In this document: piece after piece, positions 1 to 6,298 of the stretch
Position numbering within the stretch: the first letter of the stretch is position 1
How the letters are laid out: every line of letters begins with the position of its first letter
Source of the DNA: Rhodospirillaceae bacterium
GTDB taxonomy: Bacteria; Pseudomonadota; Alphaproteobacteria; MPNO01; UBA2964
DNA length: 7,830 nucleotides
Direction: 5' to 3'
NCBI GenBank assembly: GCA_002724505.1
Contig: PBOV01000125.1
Span: 1-7,830 of the forward strand
Notes under the pieces: generated by a model
The model's database searches: none
Seen by the model: only the letters and a program-made list of their open reading frames with translations
What the model was told of the DNA's origin: nothing
Made by a program: the position numbers and the translations under genes

Positions 1-141
1 CTACCAGAATTTTCCGAACGCTATCCACTTGTGGGATGTTGGTTGATTGCTAGTAAAGCTGTGGGAATGGGTATTCGGGAAGATGCAGGGTTGATTACTG
101 GTACGGAGGCTAACTTTGTCCCGCATCTTATACTTGATTGA
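1..141 (+). CDS. Glutathionylspermidine synthase-like ATP-grasp amidoligase, C-terminal end (partial)
   Basis: An open frame enters from the left edge and stops at TGA 139-141, giving the last 46 residues of a longer protein. The tail reads PLVGCWLI, then GMGIREDAGLIT, then FVPHLILD. This matches the C-terminus I know for the glutathionylspermidine synthase family (Gss synthetase domain, YgiC, YjfC), where a GSW segment, a GIRED motif, an LIT segment and a final F-x-PH are typical. Family members are cytosolic ATP-grasp ligases that join a carboxylate, such as that of glutathione or a peptide, to an amine such as spermidine through an acyl-phosphate. The ATP-grasp catalytic core lies outside the window, so activity and substrate cannot be judged. 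It is followed after 62 bases by a SpeD-like gene, which fits a polyamine-type conjugation role. The family call is fairly safe; the exact substrate is not. Confidence 0.75.
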   Translation, partial: LPEFSERYPLVGCWLIASKAVGMGIREDAGLITGTEANFVPHLILD

Positions 142-193
142 CGGACCGTAATGCCGGTGCGATTCTCGAGGGTTTACGCTGTAAAATCATTTC

Positions 194-197
194 CGGA
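194..197 (+). promoter_or_regulatory. Ribosome binding site deciding the SpeD-like start
   Basis: GGAG lies six bases before ATG 204. An alternative in-frame TTG at 138 overlaps the upstream stop codon (TTGA) and would add 22 residues, but I see no comparable Shine-Dalgarno there. Those extra residues also precede the point where SpeD-family similarity begins, so ATG 204 is preferred. Confidence 0.6.
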
Positions 198-203
198 GTA
201 ACA

Positions 204-575
204 ATGGAAAAATATGGTATCGAACTAATTCTGGATATGCATGAGTGTGATCCTGAAACCTTCACGCGAGAGAGCATACGCACTTATTTTGAAAAGCTTT
301 GTGTGCTGATTGATATGCAGCGTGAGGATTTATATTTTTGGGATGATATCGGCTTGCCGGAGGAAGAAAAACAAACTTCACCTCACACTCAAGGGACATC
401 TGCAGTACAGTTTATCCTAACCAGTTCAATAGTGATCCATGCACTTGATCAACTTAAGTCAGTATACATTAATGTTTTTTCCTGTAAGGATTTCGACCCA
501 AAAGTTGCAGAAAAATTTTCTGTTGAGTGGTTCGTAGCTGGAGATTGTTCCGCAAGGTTTATAGAACGGCTATGA
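204..575 (+). CDS. SpeD-like pyruvoyl-dependent decarboxylase homolog (AdoMet decarboxylase superfamily)
   Basis: A 123-residue protein from ATG 204. It opens with YGIELILDMHECDP, matching the start of class 1b S-adenosylmethionine decarboxylases (hydrophobic strand followed by a CDP/CDR turn). These cytosolic enzymes self-cleave before a serine to make a pyruvoyl cofactor and then decarboxylate AdoMet for spermidine synthesis. Aligned by eye to the Thermotoga maritima enzyme as I remember it (Ser63, His68, Cys83), Ser74, His79 and Cys94 fall at exactly the same spacing, so self-processing looks possible. The processing site is T-S-S instead of S-E-S-H, and the usual HTWPE is HALDQ. About 15 extra residues (roughly 46-63, ending near TSPHTQG) precede the processing strand. 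The altered motif suggests a different substrate: relatives of SpeD that decarboxylate ornithine or arginine are known. Its stop overlaps the next start. Superfamily is likely; the reaction is unproven. Confidence 0.72.
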   Translation: MEKYGIELILDMHECDPETFTRESIRTYFEKLCVLIDMQREDLYFWDDIGLPEEEKQTSPHTQGTSAVQFILTSSIVIHALDQLKSVYINVFSCKDFDPKVAEKFSVEWFVAGDCSARFIERL

Positions 576-1954
576 CCACAGGCGTGAGAATCTTTGAAAA
601 AGAAACGTTGATTCCAGCGTCACCTGGTCATCGAAATTTAATTGAGCATTTTAAAAGTGCATTTGAGTTTAAAGATGCTGCAGCTTTTCCGGTTCGGTTT
701 GCTATTTCACGGCTAGACGATTTCCATTATCAATGTGAGCTTGGTGTTCTTGAGGGTATAGACACTTATGCAGAGCGGCCGAAGTTTTCTCTATTTGACT
801 TCGTAAAACGCAAAATTAATCGGAGCGATGACTTTAATACTGTTTTTATTGTGCCGACAGGCATTGGATCCGAAGTTGGAGGCCATGCTGGTGATTCAAC
901 GCCAGCGGCACGCGTAATCGCAGAAGCTTGCGACCGACTGATTCTGCATCCCAATGTTGTCAACGCGTCCGATCTCAATGAAATGCCTGAAAACGCGCTT
1001 TATATCGAAGGTAGCACGATAGCAAGATTGTTGATGGGGACAGTGGGACTGCAGCCGGTAAGGTCTAACAGAGTTTTAGTTATCATCGACGAGCATGAAA
1101 TTGAAGTCTTTTCCAATGACACCGTAAATGCTATCAGCGCAGCCCGCGCAACATATGGTTTAGACTGTCCAGCTGTAGTCAAATTAGATCCACCTCTTAA
1201 AATGACGGCTAAGTTTACAAAGTCGGGGAGGGCTGCAGGAGTTGTGGGAGGCCTTGAGCGCATACGGGAAGTGCTTAAAGATTTCGCAGGCACTTATGAT
1301 GCTGTGGCGATTGCTTCTGTTATCGAGGCTTCGGAAAAATATCACGAAGCCTATTTTCATAGTGACGGTAAGATGACTAACCCCTGGGGCGGCGTCGAGG
1401 CTATGCTGACCCACAGTATGTCACTCTTGGAAGGTATACCGACTGCCCATTCACCTATGTTAGAAAATTACACGGTAGCGAACTTTGATCTCGGTATTGT
1501 GGACCCTCGTCTTGCTGCCGAAGCTGTGTCGCTAACCTTTCTGCAATGTATGTTGAAGGGGTTACAGCGAAGTCCGAGAATTGTCACGGATACAAGTGCC
1601 ATGCGTGAGCATGGCGTGTTCACTGCGGCCGATGTCTCTTGTCTGATTATGCCCGACAAATGTATAGGATTGCCGACATTGGCTGCCTTGGAGCAGGGTA
1701 TTCCCGTTATTGCTGTCCGTGAAAATAGTAATCTTATGGAGAATGATCTCAACGCTTTGCCCTGGGCACCAGGGCAGCTTAATATTGTTGAAAATTACTG
1801 GGAAGCAGTTGGTGTTATGACGGCGTTGAAAGCAGGGATTAAGCCGGCTTCATTGAGACGCCCACTTGCCAGCACGACGGTGAAGGTTCACAAGTCTACG
1901 GAAGTAGAAATTGAAGAACTAGATGTGCAAAAACAAGTGGGGCTAAAAGACTAA
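572..1954 (+). CDS. DUF3326 family protein of unknown function
   Basis: A 460-residue soluble protein with no signal peptide or membrane segments. I start it at ATG 572, which overlaps the upstream stop as ATGA, typical of translational coupling; a frame-open extension to GTG 527 would only add residues shadowing the SpeD-like gene. An N-terminal part (about 1-88) contains PVRFAISRLDDFHYQCELGVL. The conserved core follows: VFIVPTGIGSEVGGHAGD (91-108), LHPNVVNASDLNEMPEN (125-141), YIEGS (144-148) and LLMGTVGLQPVRSNRVLVIID (153-173). I recognise this pattern as DUF3326, found in cyanobacteria, plants and scattered proteobacteria. Later conserved-looking stretches include NPWGGVEAMLTH (270-281), a probable lid or contact segment at 288-310, and GLPTLAALEQGIPVIAV (366-382). 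The final 30 residues are charged and probably flexible. The invariant His, Asp, Asn and Glu residues suggest an enzyme. I know of no assigned reaction; context suggests polyamine or amino-acid chemistry. Confidence 0.8.
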   Translation: MTTGVRIFEKETLIPASPGHRNLIEHFKSAFEFKDAAAFPVRFAISRLDDFHYQCELGVLEGIDTYAERPKFSLFDFVKRKINRSDDFNTVFIVPTGIGSEVGGHAGDSTPAARVIAEACDRLILHPNVVNASDLNEMPENALYIEGSTIARLLMGTVGLQPVRSNRVLVIIDEHEIEVFSNDTVNAISAARATYGLDCPAVVKLDPPLKMTAKFTKSGRAAGVVGGLERIREVLKDFAGTYDAVAIASVIEASEKYHEAYFHSDGKMTNPWGGVEAMLTHSMSLLEGIPTAHSPMLENYTVANFDLGIVDPRLAAEAVSLTFLQCMLKGLQRSPRIVTDTSAMREHGVFTAADVSCLIMPDKCIGLPTLAALEQGIPVIAVRENSNLMENDLNALPWAPGQLNIVENYWEAVGVMTALKAGIKPASLRRPLASTTVKVHKSTEVEIEELDVQKQVGLKD

Positions 1955-2005
1955 AAGTAGCTTCTTCACATTGCTGCCCTGTTCCTACGATGCTAAACCA
2001 TCTTC

Positions 2006-3562
2006 ATGCCGGAATTAGCCGCCAAGTCATTCCATCAAATCGTTTTTGAAAACGCTATGCAGTGGCCCAAGCGGACCTATGTTCACTGTATTGATCAGGA
2101 TAAGTCGTTGACCTATGGAGACCTTTATAGTGTCTCTAATCAAGCCGCACAGTTTCTAAAGTCATATGATATCCAAGCAAACGACAGGGTGCTTTTGCTT
2201 GCGGAAAACTCTGTAGAAAATTTAGCGGTTTTTGTTAGCGTGCTGCGTTACGGAGCTACATTAGCGACCGTACACGTCGAGATGAATCAATCCCATTTAT
2301 CAGAAATCATTAATGCGATTGCACCAAAAATTGTTCTCTTTCAAGAAGGCCTCGGGCTCGAAGATTTGCAAGAAAGTGCGCCGGGCGTGTGGCTTACACT
2401 CGGTGAGTGGGAGGGTGATAAACATAAGGCGACAGGTTGGTTTGCAAAGATTGCGGCGCTTTCAGACGAAGATAATATTAAAACTGTTGCTGGCCCAGAT
2501 GACCATGGCGTCATTTTTTATACTTCCGGTACTGTCGCAAAGCCAAAGGGTGTAATTCAGACGCACGCAACTGCTTATTTTAATTATGATGCTACTGCTG
2601 ATTATTTGCAGCTCGCACCTGGCGACAAAACTTTTGATTGCCGCTCTTATAGCTGGTTGTCTGCGCAACATATGAGCCTCGGCGCACCACTTGTTGCTGG
2701 CGCAACTACGATCATTACCAAACATTTTTCACAAAGCCGGTATTTCGATTATCTCAAGACCTATGACGTGAATGTTGGCTTTGTAGTGCCGACAATTGTC
2801 AACATGCTAATCAATCGTCCACACGAGATACATGGCAGAGATCTTCCACATCTACGCTTCCTTACTTCAAGTTCAGCTCCCTTACTTGAAGAACAATGGC
2901 GTACTTTTGAGGCGTTGTATGGCATTAGGCTCGCTCAGAGCTGCGGGTCTAGCGAGGGCGGAAATACTGCGGCACATCTAGGTGCCGACCGCAAGGTTGG
3001 CACTATCGGCCCGGCGCAAAAATACCAAGATATCCGGATCGTTGATGGTGCGGGAAATAGTATGCCAAAAGGCGAAACTGGCGAGATAATTGTTGGGGGA
3101 GGTATGCAGCAGGCTTTTGGGTACCTATTGCTCGACGGCAGTATCGAGCGCCTGCCTGAAGATGGACATCATTCTGGTGATCTCGGGTTTTTTGATGGTG
3201 ATAATCATCTCCATATAACCGGACGGGTCAAAGAGCTAATTATTCGTGGCGGTATGAATATTGCGCCCCTGGAGATTGATTCTGTGTTGATCACGCATCC
3301 GAATGTGGCAGACGCTGGCACTATTGGCGTTCCGCATCCGATTTATGGAGAAGAGGTTGTAACCTACGTTACTTGTTTTCCGGGCAAAGCTGTTTCATAT
3401 GCAGAAATTGTTGCGCATTGTGAGGGACAACTGCCCGAGGCTAAGCAACCAAAAGCAGTATACGTTCTCGAGGAACTTCCCAAAAACCCACGGGGTAAAC
3501 TCGACCGCAGCGCTATCCTGACATATTATATAGAAAACCACGCTAAGATTGCTGATTGGTAA
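2006..3562 (+). CDS. ANL-superfamily AMP-dependent acyl ligase (acyl-CoA synthetase-like), substrate unknown
   Basis: A 518-residue cytosolic protein of normal length for class I adenylate-forming enzymes, which activate a carboxylic acid with ATP to an acyl-AMP and usually pass it to CoA. Motifs are in order: the phosphate-binding loop FYTSGTVAKPKGV (171-183), an A5-type segment SCGSSEGG (312-319, in place of the common YGxTE), the ribose-binding Asp392 in HSGDLG, the hinge motif GRVKELIIRGGMNI (406-419), and the C-terminal catalytic Lys498 in PRGKLDR (495-501). All needed residues appear present, so it should be active. The start is ATG 2006, since an in-frame TAA sits at 1994-1996; no clear Shine-Dalgarno is visible, so translation may be modest. 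It lies 51 bases after the DUF3326 gene. Medium-chain or aromatic acids, amino acids, or an imported carboxylate are all possible; I cannot assign the substrate. Confidence 0.9.
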   Translation: MPELAAKSFHQIVFENAMQWPKRTYVHCIDQDKSLTYGDLYSVSNQAAQFLKSYDIQANDRVLLLAENSVENLAVFVSVLRYGATLATVHVEMNQSHLSEIINAIAPKIVLFQEGLGLEDLQESAPGVWLTLGEWEGDKHKATGWFAKIAALSDEDNIKTVAGPDDHGVIFYTSGTVAKPKGVIQTHATAYFNYDATADYLQLAPGDKTFDCRSYSWLSAQHMSLGAPLVAGATTIITKHFSQSRYFDYLKTYDVNVGFVVPTIVNMLINRPHEIHGRDLPHLRFLTSSSAPLLEEQWRTFEALYGIRLAQSCGSSEGGNTAAHLGADRKVGTIGPAQKYQDIRIVDGAGNSMPKGETGEIIVGGGMQQAFGYLLLDGSIERLPEDGHHSGDLGFFDGDNHLHITGRVKELIIRGGMNIAPLEIDSVLITHPNVADAGTIGVPHPIYGEEVVTYVTCFPGKAVSYAEIVAHCEGQLPEAKQPKAVYVLEELPKNPRGKLDRSAILTYYIENHAKIADW

Positions 3563-3584
3563 CCCAAGGTTTCGTGGGTATAGA
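3556..3584 (+). promoter_or_regulatory. Possible sigma70-type promoter before the oxygenase gene
   Basis: TTGGTA (3556-3561, overlapping the ligase stop codon) and TATAGA (3579-3584) are separated by 17 bases, each matching four of six consensus positions. Initiation would fall near 3591, leaving a leader of about 70 bases. Such matches occur by chance in AT-rich gaps, so this is only a candidate. Confidence 0.25.
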
Positions 3585-3609
3585 CTTAATCTACCTTTGA
3601 GATCTCTGA

Positions 3610-3633
3610 AAAACCTTCGCAGTTTGAAGTTTT
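3610..3633 (+). other. Imperfect stem-loop in the oxygenase leader
   Basis: AAAAC-C-TTC (3610-3618) can pair with GAAGTTTT (3626-3633), giving eight base pairs with one bulged C and a seven-base loop. The stem is A/T-rich at its base and its own 3' arm ends in TTTT, so it could be a weak terminator or a leader structure between the ligase and the oxygenase. It is weak enough to be chance. Confidence 0.25.
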
Positions 3634-3659
3634 GCTAAATTTTTAAGGGCAAAAATGTC

Positions 3660-4577
3660 ATGAGAGATTTTCCGATAATTGATTTTGAAAATTTCGAGAA
3701 TGCTGGTGATAAAAAGAGACAGCAGGTTGCTGCAGAGCTTGATTGGGCAGCCTCCGAAGTTGGTTTTATGTATGTGAAAAACCTTGGGATTAATCCAGAA
3801 ATTTTGGCCGAGGCTTTTGCGTCAAGTAAAATTTTTTTTGCCCAGCCGCAGAATATCAAAAATCTATCCGATTATAGCCAAGAGATTAATCATGGGTATC
3901 AGCCTTCGGGACTACAACGACTAGATCCCTCCGTCGCGCCTGACCTTAAGGAGGCTTTTACGATGCGCGACGTTAAAAAAAATATAGATAAGGCGGCTAT
4001 GTGGCCGTCCGCTGAGTTTTCCCAAACGGCAGGACGAACGTTTGAAGAGTTTTTGCGCGGGGCTAATATTGTAATGGAAGCCTTTGCTATTGCATTAGAC
4101 TTGCCAATTGATTTCTTTCGTAATTGTCACAAGGGTGACAATACTGCGTTGCGCTATCTGCACTATCCGGTTGTATCAGAAGAGCCTAATAAAAATCAGC
4201 TTGGCTGTGGGGCCCATACAGATTTCGGTACGATTACATTACTCTTTCAAGATGATGTAGGTGGCTTACAGGTGCAGGAGCGCGACGGTGTTTGGCGTGA
4301 TGCGATCTATATTCCGGATACCATCATTATAAACACAGCGGATCTGGTTGCGACTTGGACTAACGACCGTTACCGTTCAACACCGCACCGAGTAAAACAG
4401 ATGGTCAGTCTGAGAGATCGGTATTCAATAGCGTTTTTTGTTGATCCTGATGTTGATACGCTGGTGAAGACCTTTCCGAGTTGTATCAATAATGAAAACC
4501 CGCATAAGTATCCTGACACGACGGCGGGTGAATATGTCGCGAAACGGATTGCCGATAGCAATAAGATTTTAGGTTAA
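3660..4577 (+). CDS. Isopenicillin N synthase-like Fe(II)/2-oxoglutarate-dependent oxygenase
   Basis: A 305-residue soluble enzyme of normal family length. The N-terminal DIOX_N-type region (about 4-110) begins FPIIDFENF and includes the aromatic-rich VGFMYVKNLGI stretch. The catalytic double-stranded beta-helix follows. The metal triad is His186 and Asp188 (GAHTDFGTITLLFQDD) plus His243 (TPHRV), and Arg254/Ser256 in RYSIAFF form the usual 2-oxoglutarate RxS motif. HGYQPSG (78-84) and RYLHYP (165-170) are further family signatures. The enzyme should couple 2-oxoglutarate decarboxylation to hydroxylation, ring formation or desaturation of a small substrate; plant hormone oxidases, ethylene-forming enzyme and IPNS share this fold. 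The RxS motif argues for 2-oxoglutarate use rather than an IPNS-style four-electron reaction. ATG 3660 is chosen because the frame has a TAA at 3636-3638; AAGGG at 3645-3649 lies ten bases upstream. The substrate is unknown, possibly linked to the ligase before it and the importer after it. Confidence 0.9.
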   Translation: MRDFPIIDFENFENAGDKKRQQVAAELDWAASEVGFMYVKNLGINPEILAEAFASSKIFFAQPQNIKNLSDYSQEINHGYQPSGLQRLDPSVAPDLKEAFTMRDVKKNIDKAAMWPSAEFSQTAGRTFEEFLRGANIVMEAFAIALDLPIDFFRNCHKGDNTALRYLHYPVVSEEPNKNQLGCGAHTDFGTITLLFQDDVGGLQVQERDGVWRDAIYIPDTIIINTADLVATWTNDRYRSTPHRVKQMVSLRDRYSIAFFVDPDVDTLVKTFPSCINNENPHKYPDTTAGEYVAKRIADSNKILG

Positions 4578-4610
4578 GTTTACGCGTCGGCCTTTTGTCA
4601 AGATAGTTGA

Positions 4611-4640
4611 TTGTCTCCTGTGAGGGTGTCACTCTATATA
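4611..4640 (+). promoter_or_regulatory. Candidate promoter for the TRAP operon
   Basis: TTGTCT (4611-4616) and TATATA (4635-4640) are 18 bases apart in the 109-base gap before dctP. TATATA matches five of six -10 positions and TTGTCT four of six -35 positions. A start near 4647 would give a leader of about 40 bases carrying the strong dctP ribosome binding site. This fits independent expression of the transporter, but it is a by-eye match only. Confidence 0.35.
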
Positions 4641-4673
4641 ACAAGGCATGAACAATTCGTGCCGTTTACGAGA

Positions 4674-4680
4674 GGGAGGA
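4674..4680 (+). promoter_or_regulatory. Strong ribosome binding site deciding the dctP start
   Basis: GGGAGGA sits six bases before ATG 4687 and is the best Shine-Dalgarno in the window. It falls inside the 13-codon extension that a start at ATG 4648 would imply, and starting at 4687 gives a clean signal peptide. ATG 4687 is therefore the real start. Confidence 0.75.
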
Positions 4681-4686
4681 ATTTCG

Positions 4687-5730
4687 ATGATCAAGAATTT
4701 GACTTTGCCCGTAATTGCAGGTGCCGTTGCCTTCGGGTTGGCTTTTGGTGGTCAGGCTGTTGCTCAGCAGGTGACACTGAAGTTACACTCGTTTCTGCCA
4801 CCGCCGTCTAATCCCGTTAAAACTTTTCTAAAACCCTGGATTTCAAAGGTTGCCAAAGCGTCTAAGGGGACGCTTAAGGTTCAGTATTATCCATCTATGC
4901 AGTTGGGCGGTAAGCCACCCCAACTTGCTGACCAGGTTAAGGATGGTGTTGTTGATATGATTTATACCCTGCCGGGGTATACCGCCGGCCGGTTCCCAAT
5001 GTTGGAAGTATTCGAACTGCCCTTCATCCACAAAAATGCTCTTTCCACTGCACTAGCCATTCAAGATTATCAAGCCAAGCATTTAAAAAACGAATTCAAG
5101 GATTATCATGTAATCCTTTTACATAATCATGCGGGTTCGATGTTTATGACCAAGAAAGTCAAAATTAGAAAGGTAAGTGATCTTAAGGGACTCAAAATCC
5201 GGACCGCAACGCGTGCTGGGGGTTGGTATCTGAAATCACTCGGTGCTGTGCCAATTGGCGCACCACTACCTAAAATTCCTCAGATGTTGTCTAAGGGTGT
5301 TATCGAGGGTGCTATGCTACCTTTCGAAATTGCGCCAGCCATAAAGATGCAGGAATTAGCGAGTAATTTTATTCAGCTCGCAGGTGACCAGCCGCGAATG
5401 AATACCTCTACGTTTGCCTTTCTGATGAATAAGAACAGCTATAAGAAGCTTTCCAATGCTCACAAGAAAGTTATCGATCAGTTCTCAGGTAAAAACATTG
5501 CTAAATGGGCTGGTCAAAACTGGGATGATATTGAAGCGCCTGGTGAAAAAGTCATGAGGTCAAAGAAGAAGAACAGCTTTCTTACCATTCCGGCCGGTGA
5601 AGTTGCGAAGATGAAAGAGGCGGCGAAACCTGCGATCGCACGCTGGATAAAGATAATGAAGAAAAAGGGCATAGACGGTGATCAGCTGATTTCTGACGCC
5701 CGTGCCATGATTGCAAAGTATAACAAGTAG
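4687..5730 (+). CDS. dctP: TRAP transporter periplasmic solute-binding protein, DctP family
   Basis: A 347-residue secreted protein. The signal peptide is MIKNLTLP followed by a hydrophobic run and an AVA site (24-26), so cleavage is expected after Ala26. The mature protein shows the DctP pattern: LKLHSFLPP (31-39), YYPSMQLGGKPPQLADQVKDGVVD (67-90), GRFPMLEVFELPFI (101-114), then KGLKIRTATR (167-176), whose Arg172 is the family's carboxylate-clamping arginine. LGAVPIGAPLPKIPQMLSKGVIEGA (185-209) and FAFLMNK (243-249) follow. It captures an organic anion in the periplasm and delivers it to DctQ/DctM, driven by a sodium gradient rather than ATP. The protein is lysine-rich throughout. The ligand cannot be read from sequence; sialic acid, dicarboxylates, aromatic acids, amino acids and ectoine are all known DctP ligands. 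It leads the dctPQM set, and its strong ribosome binding site suggests more expression than the membrane subunits. Confidence 0.95.
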   Translation: MIKNLTLPVIAGAVAFGLAFGGQAVAQQVTLKLHSFLPPPSNPVKTFLKPWISKVAKASKGTLKVQYYPSMQLGGKPPQLADQVKDGVVDMIYTLPGYTAGRFPMLEVFELPFIHKNALSTALAIQDYQAKHLKNEFKDYHVILLHNHAGSMFMTKKVKIRKVSDLKGLKIRTATRAGGWYLKSLGAVPIGAPLPKIPQMLSKGVIEGAMLPFEIAPAIKMQELASNFIQLAGDQPRMNTSTFAFLMNKNSYKKLSNAHKKVIDQFSGKNIAKWAGQNWDDIEAPGEKVMRSKKKNSFLTIPAGEVAKMKEAAKPAIARWIKIMKKKGIDGDQLISDARAMIAKYNK

Positions 5731-5736
5731 GACTGC

Positions 5737-5757
5737 TGCTAGACGTTAGTATTTTTT
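5737..5757 (+). terminator. Weak attenuator-like stem with T-run between dctP and dctQ
   Basis: TGCTA (5737-5741) can pair with TAGTA (5747-5751), including one G-T pair, around a five-base loop, directly followed by six Ts (5752-5757). It has the layout of an intrinsic terminator but a very short, AT-rich stem, so at most partial termination is expected. Confidence 0.2.
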
Positions 5758-5758
5758 A

Positions 5759-6289
5759 ATGGCTGAACCTACAGACCAGCATACCCGACCCATTGATCCA
5801 GTGGGTCGGGTATTGTTTCAAATATCACGAGCATTTGCGATATTTGGTGGCTTGGTCTTGTGTGCGATGGCGCTGCTGACGACGATTAGTGTGATTGGTC
5901 GTTCGACTATTAGTATGCCAGTTACCGGTGATTTTGAATTAATCGCGATAGGAACTGGTGTCGCTGTGTTCGCGTTTCTGCCTTACTGTCAGCTGATCCG
6001 GGAAAATGTTATCGTCGATATTTTTATGAGCAAGACGTCGTTCAGGGCGCGCACTATTTGTGACTTTATCGGTAATTTCTTTTATGTCGTGATTATTATT
6101 CTGATGCTCTGGCGTCTGCCGCTTGGTGGGATTGATCTCTATAATAATGACCAGATGACGCTCGTTTTAGAAGTGCCACAATGGTGGACGTTTCCTCTAG
6201 CTATAGTGTGTTTGATCTTGTTGTTTTTCGTAAATATTTACACCACCGTGCGGAGTTATCGTGAAGTTCGTGAGAACCGGACACTATAG
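5759..6289 (+). CDS. dctQ: TRAP transporter small membrane subunit, DctQ family
   Basis: A 176-residue inner-membrane protein with the four membrane segments expected of DctQ: about 26-46 (AIFGGLVLCAMALLTTIS), 59-79, 100-118 (CDFIGNFFYVVIIILML) and 143-164. VIGRST (45-50) and the GDFE segment (57-60) at the start of the second helix are typical of the family. DctQ forms the membrane complex with DctM and is needed for uptake from DctP. ATG 5759 follows dctP by 28 bases and has no clear Shine-Dalgarno, which fits low expression. Internal GTG 5801 or TTG 5813 are possible, but IDPVGR just before the first helix looks like the usual DctQ N-terminus, so the upstream start is kept. A perfect 12-base inverted repeat covers codons 8-19. 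Confidence 0.93.
   Translation: MAEPTDQHTRPIDPVGRVLFQISRAFAIFGGLVLCAMALLTTISVIGRSTISMPVTGDFELIAIGTGVAVFAFLPYCQLIRENVIVDIFMSKTSFRARTICDFIGNFFYVVIIILMLWRLPLGGIDLYNNDQMTLVLEVPQWWTFPLAIVCLILLFFVNIYTTVRSYREVRENRTL
5781..5813 (+). repeat. Perfect 12-base inverted repeat inside the start of dctQ
   Basis: ATACCCGACCCA (5781-5792) is exactly complementary to TGGGTCGGGTAT (5802-5813), with TTGATCCAG between. A T-G and a T-A pair can extend the stem to 14, leaving a five-base loop. The RNA stem would be very stable. It lies 22 bases after the dctQ ATG, within reach of the initiating ribosome, and 51 bases after the dctP stop. A role in protecting the dctP message end, slowing dctQ translation or causing pausing is inference. 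Confidence 0.85.
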
Positions 6290-6298
6290 GAACCCATA

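Noticed and set aside
138..203. TTG 138 as start of the SpeD-like gene
   Set aside because: The TTGA overlap with the upstream stop is suggestive, but ATG 204 has GGAG at good spacing and family similarity begins right after it.
1758..1776. Eight-base perfect inverted repeat (TGCCCTGG / CCAGGGCA) in the DUF3326 gene
   Set aside because: It sits deep in coding sequence, has only a three-base loop and no T-run, and is a natural result of encoding LPWAPGQ.
1955..2005. Promoter or terminator in the gap before the ligase
   Set aside because: I found no convincing -35/-10 pair, stem-loop or T-run in these 51 bases.
3561..3579. ACCCA / TGGGT pairing after the ligase stop as a terminator
   Set aside because: Only five pairs with an eight-base loop and no following T-run.
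4611..4811. Small + strand frame covering the dctP leader and start
   Set aside because: It is out of frame with the dctP signal peptide, has no ribosome binding site and shows no protein-like pattern.
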